Origin: Planctomycetota bacterium
Lineage (GTDB): Bacteria > Planctomycetota > Phycisphaerae > UBA1845 > PWPN01
Length of the DNA: 8,415 nt
Assembly: GCA_020346805.1 (NCBI GenBank)
Contig: CP070790.1
Coordinates: forward strand, 549,641 to 558,055
Reading direction: 5' to 3'
The notes below the pieces were generated by a model, which did no database searches, had not been told where the DNA came from, and saw only the letters and a program-made list of their open reading frames with translations. Made by a program: the position numbers and the translations under genes. Shown here one piece after another: positions 1-7,471 of this stretch; position 1 is the first letter of the stretch; each line of letters opens with the position of its first letter.

Positions 1-5
1 CGTCT

Positions 6-236
6 ATGAAGGAAGTGGCCCAGGCCAATATCTTTGATGCTGCCCGATCGTTTTCCGAGGCCGCAACTCATTTGGACGATGTGGTTACCAGGCTGCAGGC
101 GGTTTCCGATGCCGGCGGCCCTGAGGCCATTCTTGACGACCAGCAGTTGGCTGAACTACGCGATCAACTTAAACAAACGTTCGACAACTTCACCAAAGCC
201 GAAAATTCTCTCTGGGAGCAATTAAAGATTGAGTGA
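6..236 (+). CDS. small hypothetical protein, possibly the C-terminal end of a longer one
   Basis: I do not recognise this 76-residue product. It is acidic and rich in Ala, Leu, Asp and Gln, with no signal peptide, no membrane segment and no cysteine. Two stretches look helical: residues 8-33 (ARSFSEAATHLDDVVTRLQ region) and residues 44-74 (DDQQLAELRDQLKQTFDNF region), separated by a Gly-Pro turn near 38-39. This suggests a short helical hairpin or coiled coil. The reading frame is still open at the left edge of the window, so the ATG at 6 may be internal and this may be only the end of a larger gene. Its TGA stop overlaps a GTG (GTGA) that can start the next gene, which supports a real gene translated in tandem with the secreted protein downstream. 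No function can be assigned. Confidence 0.55.
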   Translation: MKEVAQANIFDAARSFSEAATHLDDVVTRLQAVSDAGGPEAILDDQQLAELRDQLKQTFDNFTKAENSLWEQLKIE

Positions 237-2461
237 TTAACGAAAAGTTGGTCGGCGATACGGATTTGGGGATTATGACTTTCGGTTTCTCAACGTCAAC
301 GGCTGGTCGTTGTCTATTGAGAAGGGGGCGGGCTTTGAAGTGGATACTTCCAACAACGTTGTTCGTTACTCTGGTCGGTCCATACATTTCCTCGGTTGCT
401 GATGCTCGGATCCCAGCCAAACCTGCGAAACCGGCATCCTATGTTTGCCCCATTGATTTGGAGAAGTTGGCGGGCCGTCTGAAAGCCCTGCCCCGGCGGG
501 AACGCGAACTTATCAAGCTGTATATGGAAGCTGCCCGGCGGGACGTGCTTAAGGTTACCGACGGATGTTACCCGGACAAAGGATTCAGGGAACATTGTCG
601 CAACCTTGCCGAACGGGCCAAAGGGGCGGCGGTTCTGTCTTCGTTCGCCGCCTATTGGCCGGAGGATTTCCGCAAATATTGCCGCCGCGAGGCCCAGGCC
701 ATGGTACGCGAGGTGGCATTCGCTCATCGCCAAAAACCGAATTTCGGGTATGAATGGCAGGCCGCCTACTGGGCCGCCGAGGCCGCCATTGCCGCCTGGT
801 TCATGTGGGATGAACTCGATGCCGATCTTCAACAAGCTGTTGCCCGGATGGTCGTCTATCAGGCCGATCGCTTTATAGGCGTCAAGCCCAAGATGAACTA
901 TCAAGGTAACACACAGGCCGAAACCGTTTCATGGAACAGTACCGTCTGCACGCTGGCTGTAAACATGATGCCCGGCCATCCGCACAACGCGGATTGGGAC
1001 AAGGCGGCCAAAATATACCTGTACAACACCTTTGCCACTCCCACTGATGCAAGTAGCGAATCTATCGGCGACGACGATAAACCGGTTAAAGAGTGGATCG
1101 TCGGGGCCAATATCTACGACGACTTTGCCCTGGAGAATCATAATCAGTTTCATATCGACTACATCTTCGCTTGTTACCGATTTCACATTCAGGGAGCGGC
1201 CTTGTACTGGTTGACGGGTCGGAATTTGCCGCATGCTTTCCGTCACCACGCGCGGGACATGTACGATCAGCTCATGCTGCGTTGTATGAATCACGACGGA
1301 TTTTTTGTTTACGTCTCGGATAATGATTGGCAGCGTTACCATAACTGGACGGAATCAACCGTGTTGCATGCATATATGGCACTTATGGAGAGGCATCAGC
1401 TTGCTCCTGTTCTTGAGGAACGGGCCCTCAGGAAGGCCGTTGACTACTGGCGATCGTTTCCCCCCGGATTCAGTTACCACAATCAATATTGTTGCGGCAA
1501 GGCTTGGACGTCCCGAATTGCCGACGCTGTTCTGCTTCATATTACCTGTCCGCATCCGCGGGTTGTCGGATTGCCCAGGGCGGAAGTGGAAAAGGAGTTG
1601 CGAGGCACCTTCGAGGTGAAATCTGCAAAACTGCTGACTCATTATGCCGACGATGGTAGTTTTCGCAGTTATTTCTGGGGCCGAGGGCGCTGGCCGGTAC
1701 GCTTCGTCGCACCCAAGGACGATAGTTGGATGGTGCTGCCCGTGGGATTGAACTACCGTGGCAGTATCAAAGATAAGCCGATTCTCCACCAAGGTAATGC
1801 CCATTGGGATCGGGGCCGGGATTGGTTTTGGGCGGTCCGCGAACAGGCATCGGGCGGGGTGGCCGAAGCTTTTATATCCCTTCCAATCCAAATGGTCATT
1901 TATATGGAACGTATTCCCGCCGCCCGTCTAACCAAAACAGACCATATAGAAAACGCTATCGCTGTTGAGAAAGCCCACCGCACCTTCGCCATCCATTTCG
2001 ATGGCGGGCGGGCCGTCTATGAAGTCGGGCAATCCGACTGGAAGCGAGATGATGGAGGCGACGACCCTAAACTGGGGGGTAACTGGGTTAATCTTCAGGA
2101 CAGAATCGGCTATGTGGTCGCAAACGTGAATGATAACTTAAAGCATCAGATTATTCTGCCTAAGACGGGAATCCGTGACGCCCTTCGTATTCACAGTTCA
2201 GTCTCTAACGATGCGGATCACAATTTATGCATCGTGACCTGTCCCAACCAGAATCATGAGACGACGGCCAAGATTGCATCCAAAATTCGGGTGTTCGCGT
2301 CGGATGCGGTTACGAGTTGCGTCATCAGCAACTATGTGGTGGCCGTCAACTTCAGCCCACAGAAAGCACAAGTCGTCTTGCACAATATCAACGATGCCGC
2401 ACTCATCGAACTCGATCCCTGGCGAGTTGGTGTATGGCGGGCCGGGAAGAAGTTATTTTGA
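233..2461 (+). CDS. secreted (alpha/alpha)-toroid polysaccharide lyase-like protein
   Basis: This 742-residue protein is probably exported. Basic residues 26-36 (RCLLRRGRALK) precede a hydrophobic core (WILPTTLFVTLVG, 37-49) and an Ala-Asp-Ala site at 56-58, a classical signal peptide. Residues about 70-440 are helical and rich in Trp, Tyr and His, in the style of (alpha/alpha)6-toroid lyases and heparinase-like proteins. Candidate catalytic-cleft motifs are NTQAE (226-230), WNST (234-237), ENH with a following His (301-307) and HDGFFVYVSDNDW (354-366). Residues about 470-735 look beta-rich, as in the C-terminal sandwich of such enzymes. The exact family and substrate are not identified; a non-catalytic polysaccharide-binding role is possible. 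The start is uncertain. GTG 233 overlaps the stop of the preceding ORF, ATG 275 has a GGGG stretch just upstream, and TTG 317 would give the most compact signal peptide. Gene reality is near certain; the function is inferred. Confidence 0.8.
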   Translation: MINEKLVGDTDLGIMTFGFSTSTAGRCLLRRGRALKWILPTTLFVTLVGPYISSVADARIPAKPAKPASYVCPIDLEKLAGRLKALPRRERELIKLYMEAARRDVLKVTDGCYPDKGFREHCRNLAERAKGAAVLSSFAAYWPEDFRKYCRREAQAMVREVAFAHRQKPNFGYEWQAAYWAAEAAIAAWFMWDELDADLQQAVARMVVYQADRFIGVKPKMNYQGNTQAETVSWNSTVCTLAVNMMPGHPHNADWDKAAKIYLYNTFATPTDASSESIGDDDKPVKEWIVGANIYDDFALENHNQFHIDYIFACYRFHIQGAALYWLTGRNLPHAFRHHARDMYDQLMLRCMNHDGFFVYVSDNDWQRYHNWTESTVLHAYMALMERHQLAPVLEERALRKAVDYWRSFPPGFSYHNQYCCGKAWTSRIADAVLLHITCPHPRVVGLPRAEVEKELRGTFEVKSAKLLTHYADDGSFRSYFWGRGRWPVRFVAPKDDSWMVLPVGLNYRGSIKDKPILHQGNAHWDRGRDWFWAVREQASGGVAEAFISLPIQMVIYMERIPAARLTKTDHIENAIAVEKAHRTFAIHFDGGRAVYEVGQSDWKRDDGGDDPKLGGNWVNLQDRIGYVVANVNDNLKHQIILPKTGIRDALRIHSSVSNDADHNLCIVTCPNQNHETTAKIASKIRVFASDAVTSCVISNYVVAVNFSPQKAQVVLHNINDAALIELDPWRVGVWRAGKKLF

Positions 2462-2501
2462 GAGGGAGGCATAGTAGTCCGAGACTGATATTGGAAAACA
2501 G

Positions 2502-2523
2502 TTAACCCGTATATTTCACGGGT
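2502..2523 (+). repeat. left terminal inverted repeat of the MITE-like element
   Basis: This 22-base repeat begins with TTAA and continues CCCGTATATTTCACGGGT. It pairs with 2738-2759 with a single difference (T versus C at the ninth position). It doubles as the stem-loop of the candidate terminator. Confidence 0.75.
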
Positions 2524-2529
2524 GTTTTT
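2505..2529 (+). terminator. candidate Rho-independent terminator formed by the left inverted repeat
   Basis: A perfect 6-bp stem (ACCCGT at 2505-2510 with ACGGGT at 2518-2523) encloses a 7-nt loop and is followed after one G by five T residues (2525-2529). It lies 43 bases after the stop codon of the secreted protein and in the right orientation to end its transcript. The same bases are the left terminal repeat of the element at 2502-2759, so termination may be a side effect of that repeat's internal symmetry. The stem is short and the T tract modest. Confidence 0.45.
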
Positions 2530-2737
2530 GCTGATATTCATAAAGTTCGCCGAAAAAATCAGTTATATCGCACTACGATGTTATGCCGATTTACAGAGTG
2601 TAATTGCCGGCGCGATGTTTTTTTCGTCCCGGCGAGGAAGAGGCGGCGATTTGCCACAGGCGTATTCGGTAATACGTCGAGGAAAAATCGTCGGCTCTGA
2701 CGAAGTCGGGCGGAAAAAGCATCCGCCGGGCGACAAG

Positions 2738-2759
2738 ACCCGTGAAATATGCGGGTTAA
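2738..2759 (-). repeat. right terminal inverted repeat of the MITE-like element
   Basis: This is the reverse complement of the left end with one mismatch. It ends 12 bases beyond the gmd stop codon. Read in the gmd direction it lacks a T tract, so it is a weaker terminator candidate than the left copy. Confidence 0.75.
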
Positions 2760-2771
2760 AGATCGAGTCGT

Positions 2772-3755
2772 TTACAACCAAATCCCTTCGTGTTTCAAGT
2801 CGGCTTTCACCATGATGCGGATCAGTTCCTTGAATTTGGTTTTTGGTTTCCAGCCGAGTTTTTTTGCGGCCTTGCCGGCGTCGCCGCGGATTTCGTCGAT
2901 TTCGGTGGGGCGATAGTAGCGGGGATCGATGCGGACATAATCGTCGGGTTTGAGATCGACCAGCTTGAAGGCCTCATCTAAAAACTCGCGCACCGAGTGC
3001 GACTCGCCGGTGGCGATGACGTAATCGTCGGGTTGATCCTGCTGGAGCATCATCCACATGGCTTCGACGTATTCGGGTGCGTATCCCCAGTCGCGTTTGG
3101 CGTCGAGATTGCCGAGGTATAGTTCTTTTTGTTTGCCGGCACGAATGGCCGCCGCCGCCCGTGTTATCTTTCGGGTGACGAAAGTTTCGCCGCGCCGCGG
3201 CGATTCGTGGTTAAAGAGGATGCCGTTGACCGCGAACATCTTGTAGGCTTCACGGTAGTTGATCGTAGACCAGTAGGCGTGGAGTTTGGCGGCTGCATAG
3301 GGACTGCGCGGGGCAAAAGGCGTCTGTTCGTTTTGCGGCGGCGGAGAAGAACCGAACATCTCGCTGCTGGAGGCGTTGTAGAATCGACAGGTTACCTTGG
3401 CGTCACGAATGGCTTCCAATAATCGAATACATGAAAGGGCGGTAACGTCGGCGGTGTATTCCGGCATGTCGAAGCTGACCCGAACGTGGCTCTGGGCCCC
3501 GAGGTGATAGATTTCCTGCGGCTCGATCTTGCGAATCAGCGAAGCCAGCATGCTGGAATCGCTCAGGTCGCCGTAGTGCAGATGGAGATGGACCGATTCT
3601 ACGTGCGGATCTTGGTAAATATTTTCTATCCGTCCGGTGTTAAAGGAGCTGCTTCGGCGAATGATGCCGTGGACGTGGTAACCCTTACTTAATAGCAGCT
3701 CGGCCAGATACGAACCGTCCTGTCCGGTAATGCCTGTGATTAAGGCGGTTTTCAT
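2772..3755 (-). CDS. gmd: GDP-mannose 4,6-dehydratase
   Basis: This cytoplasmic enzyme of the extended short-chain dehydrogenase family converts GDP-D-mannose to GDP-4-dehydro-6-deoxy-D-mannose, the first committed step to GDP-L-fucose and related deoxysugars. The 327 residues carry the N-terminal NAD(P) loop GITGQDG (8-14), the family block NTGRIENIY (39-47), [12 protein letters not shown] (84-95), and the catalytic set Ser130 and Glu132 in NASSSEMFG with Tyr153 and Lys157 in YAAAK. The diagnostic [16 protein letters not shown] (182-197) and the [14 protein letters not shown] block (221-234) complete the family signature. Ser130 stands where the E. coli enzyme has Thr, within normal variation. 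The length is slightly below the usual 340-370 residues because the C-terminus is short. The start ATG overlaps the stop of the DUF559 gene (ATGA) and no good ribosome-binding site is visible, which suggests translational coupling. Identification is secure. Confidence 0.97.
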   Translation of the reverse strand: MKTALITGITGQDGSYLAELLLSKGYHVHGIIRRSSSFNTGRIENIYQDPHVESVHLHLHYGDLSDSSMLASLIRKIEPQEIYHLGAQSHVRVSFDMPEYTADVTALSCIRLLEAIRDAKVTCRFYNASSSEMFGSSPPPQNEQTPFAPRSPYAAAKLHAYWSTINYREAYKMFAVNGILFNHESPRRGETFVTRKITRAAAAIRAGKQKELYLGNLDAKRDWGYAPEYVEAMWMMLQQDQPDDYVIATGESHSVREFLDEAFKLVDLKPDDYVRIDPRYYRPTEIDEIRGDAGKAAKKLGWKPKTKFKELIRIMVKADLKHEGIWL

Positions 3756-4192
3756 GGTTTTGTACTTTTCTGTTCTGTAACTCTCCTTCGTCCCCCCTTA
3801 ACAAGGGGGGATTGAGGGGGGTTGTTATTTTTCATATTAATAATTGTTTCAGCGATCATATCCACTACTTCATCCAGGTTCTTAAATACATAGATATTAT
3901 TGAAACGCAGAAATTCGATGCCCATAGATTTTATATATAACTGTCTTTTGGCGTCGCGGACTTCAGCTCCGTCTCCGAAATGACTATCACCATCGATTTC
4001 TATAGCTAATTTTATTTCAGAGCAATAGAAATCGAGAACATATGGTCCCACACTATACTGTCGTCGAAATTTATATCCAAGTATCTGACGTCTTCGTAGC
4101 CTTGACCATAACACAACCTCTGCGCGAGGCATTTGACGACATAATTCACGCCGGTTGCTTTTTTCGCTTGTTCTGTTGTATATGCGTGTCAT
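3752..4192 (-). CDS. DUF559 family endonuclease-like protein (Vsr/PD-(D/E)XK type)
   Basis: This 146-residue basic protein matches the DUF559 pattern: [23 protein letters not shown] (14-36), [19 protein letters not shown] (39-57), [10 protein letters not shown] (62-71) and the late RFNN (97-100). DUF559 proteins are related to very-short-patch-repair and other PD-(D/E)XK endonucleases. Asp54, Glu65, Asp67 and His71 are the likely metal-site residues and appear intact. The biological role of the family is unsettled. The domain seems to end near residue 121. The tail [16 protein letters not shown] (122-137) is the translation of the G/C-run palindrome at 3791-3821. Part of the gene is AT-rich (43 G+C in 130 bases at 3831-3960, about 33%, against 58% in a sampled part of gmd), suggesting separate origin. 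It splits fcl from gmd, which are often adjacent. Its TGA overlaps the gmd ATG. No strong ribosome-binding site is seen. Confidence 0.88.
   Translation of the reverse strand: MTRIYNRTSEKSNRRELCRQMPRAEVVLWSRLRRRQILGYKFRRQYSVGPYVLDFYCSEIKLAIEIDGDSHFGDGAEVRDAKRQLYIKSMGIEFLRFNNIYVFKNLDEVVDMIAETIINMKNNNPPQSPLVKGGRRRVTEQKSTKP
3791..3821 (+). repeat. left flanking palindromic repeat of the DUF559 cassette
   Basis: This 31-base unit is a perfect hairpin, CCCCCCTT (3792-3799), loop AAC, AAGGGGGG (3803-3810), followed by ATTGA and a second run of six G (3816-3821). It lies inside the 3' end of the DUF559 reading frame and encodes part of its [10 protein letters not shown] tail. It is an inverted copy of 4219-4249, with 27 of 31 bases identical. 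Confidence 0.85.
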
Positions 4193-4218
4193 GAGAAATA
4201 CTCAAATTATTTTTATTA

Positions 4219-4249
4219 CCCCCCTAGATCCCCCCTTAATAAGGGGGGA
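4219..4249 (-). repeat. right flanking palindromic repeat of the DUF559 cassette
   Basis: This unit has six C (4219-4224), TAGAT, then a perfect hairpin CCCCCCTT (4230-4237), loop AAT, AAGGGGGG (4241-4248) and A. It lies 26 bases upstream of the DUF559 start codon, in the leader between fcl and DUF559. It is in inverted orientation to 3791-3821, so the pair brackets the gene like terminal inverted repeats. The stem would be very stable in the operon mRNA. With no U tract it is not a classical terminator. Confidence 0.85.
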
Positions 4250-4261
4250 AACAGGGGAGAT

Positions 4262-4283
4262 CCTCCTCTTTGTGAAGGGGGGG
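4262..4283. repeat. degenerate third copy of the G/C-run hairpin
   Basis: CCTCCTCTT (4262-4270), loop TGTG and AAGGGGGGG (4275-4283) mimic the hairpin of the two flanking repeats, including the preceding GAT. Two C-to-T changes in the left arm would leave G-U pairs on one strand and C-A mismatches in the fcl transcript. It ends five bases short of the fcl stop codon and is probably a decayed relative of the neighbouring unit. Confidence 0.5.
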
Positions 4284-4287
4284 ACTT

Positions 4288-6671
<2,384 letters not shown>

Positions 6672-6697
6672 TGCTCAAACAATGGTCGTCTACCGTG

Positions 6698-6742
6698 CCG
6701 CACGTGCGGTATATGATATGTGAAGTCTACATCGATATGTAG
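6698..6742. promoter_or_regulatory. two dyad-symmetric sites upstream of the methyltransferase-GT2 gene
   Basis: The 153-base gap at 6672-6824 holds a perfect 12-bp palindrome CCGCACGTGCGG (6698-6709). It also holds an inverted repeat CTACAT-CGAT-ATGTAG (6727-6742) and a direct repeat of GATATGT at 6715-6721 and 6734-6740, 19 bases apart. The palindrome ends 26 bases before the start codon at 6671. These could be operator sites or leader RNA structure for the fucose cluster. A minus-strand promoter built on TTGGCT and TAGACT with 17-base spacing is possible but weak. The evidence is symmetry alone. Confidence 0.35.
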
Positions 6743-6824
6743 AATAAGCCAATCCGATAAAAATACCGCTTATTTACATGCGCGGCTGGTTTAGAAGCCC
6801 CTTTTGGTGATTATATGTGCTTAC

Positions 6825-7307
6825 TTAGTGAGATTCAGTCGAGTCGGTTATTTCCCCGCGGGTCTCGCCGCGCACCTCACGGCTCTCATCACGAGGCGGT
6901 GCAGATTCACTGGGGATATTCCTGAATCCGGTAATGAGGGGCATATCCTCGGGCTTTTCGGACGGATGGACGGCAAAGACCTCAACCCGCACCACTTCCT
7001 CGAACAGGGTGGATACGACGAAGGATCCAACTTTGTATTGTTCGTCCACCGGCTCACACTCGAAAGTCAACATGCTCCGCAATCCCATATCGACCAGGTC
7101 CTTTAGTTCATAGCTGAAGCCGTCGCGGAGATAAATCAGCGTTCGGACCTCAAGATCGGATACAAATTTCTGATAGTCGGGATTGTCGGCCAATTCTTCA
7201 GGTTTGAGGTGGGCGAATTTTTTGGCCGCACATTGTTGGCGGGCCCGATCCTTCTGCTGTTGAAATGGCGGGCCGTTGAACCAGTCGTAATCGAAGGTAG
7301 CTGCCAT
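6825..7307 (-). CDS. hypothetical protein, 160 residues
   Basis: I do not recognise this protein. It appears soluble, with no signal peptide or membrane segment. The N-terminal third is Gln- and Lys-rich and aromatic (FDYDWFNGPPFQQQKDRARQ, 5-24), with a helical stretch at 35-60. The middle (residues 64-130) alternates hydrophobic and charged residues as in a small alpha/beta domain, including YKVGSFVVSTLFEEVVRVEVFAV (91-113). The last 27 residues are polar, charged and probably disordered. There are two cysteines (26 and 84) with no metal-site pattern. It is transcribed in the direction of the fucose cluster but separated from it by 153 bases, so it may or may not share a transcript. An AAAGGA stretch lies upstream of the ATG but too far away (about 14 bases) to be a good ribosome-binding site. 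Confidence 0.75.
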   Translation of the reverse strand: MAATFDYDWFNGPPFQQQKDRARQQCAAKKFAHLKPEELADNPDYQKFVSDLEVRTLIYLRDGFSYELKDLVDMGLRSMLTFECEPVDEQYKVGSFVVSTLFEEVVRVEVFAVHPSEKPEDMPLITGFRNIPSESAPPRDESREVRGETRGEITDSTESH

Positions 7308-7390
7308 GGTTTTACAGTTATCCTTTTGTATGTTTATCTTTCTTGGGCCGGTAATGACCTGATCCGCCGGCAGATGGGCAACGATGCGAC

Positions 7391-7419
7391 ACGGTAGGGT
7401 TTTGGAGGCGTTCTGTCAA
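7391..7419 (-). promoter_or_regulatory. candidate sigma-70-type promoter for the 160-residue gene
   Basis: On the minus strand a perfect TTGACA (7419 down to 7414) is followed, after 17 bases, by TACCGT (7396 down to 7391), which keeps only the TA and final T of the -10 consensus. It would give a leader of about 75-80 bases before the ATG at 7307. The -35 match is strong and the -10 weak. The divergent queG promoter must lie in the same 164-base gap (7308-7471), but I see no clear box for it. Confidence 0.35.
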
Positions 7420-7471
7420 TGATATTTTTGTAACTTGGCCGGGCCGGAGTGTGAAGCTACCATAAGCGGCC

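Larger units (their letters stand above)
2502..2759. mobile_element. MITE-like non-coding element with TTAA ends
   Basis: The 22 bases at 2502-2523 and the reverse complement of 2738-2759 match at 21 of 22 positions. The ends read TTAA followed by CCCGTATATTTCACGGGT on the left and TTAA followed by CCCGCATATTTCACGGGT on the right. If TTAA is the duplicated target, the element proper is 2506-2755 (250 bp). If not, TTAA is part of the repeat. Each end is itself a partial palindrome (CCCG...CGGG). The interior holds a 16-base hairpin at 2661-2676 (CGTATT, loop CGGT, AATACG), a run of seven T and no convincing gene. The element fills most of the 310-bp gap between the convergent secreted-protein gene and gmd; nothing else was seen there. 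Size, ends and absence of a transposase fit a MITE mobilised in trans. TTAA preference recalls piggyBac and, less surely, IS1380-type elements, but the family is unproven. Confidence 0.65.

Noticed and set aside
314..904. A 196-codon minus-strand open frame opposite the secreted-protein gene
   Set aside because: It is wholly antisense to a gene with a signal peptide and coherent domain structure, and its product has unnatural composition (many Gly, Pro and Ile runs).
2522..2815. A 97-codon open frame inside and beyond the MITE-like element
   Set aside because: It starts within the terminal repeat, runs antisense into the 3' end of gmd, has no ribosome-binding site and its product is low-complexity and basic. 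It is most likely incidental.
3791..4283. The repeated G/C-run units as a CRISPR array
   Set aside because: There are only three units, two of them inverted with respect to each other, with a gene between them and no regular spacers.
6759..6775. AT-rich hairpin (AAATA, loop AGCGG, TATTT on the minus strand) as a terminator of the 160-residue gene
   Set aside because: The stem is five A-T pairs only and would be unstable; it is too weak to call.
7404..7436. A plus-strand promoter for queG around TATTTT at 7423-7428
   Set aside because: The -10 match is four of six and no acceptable -35 lies at 16-18 bases; the AT-rich patch alone is not enough.
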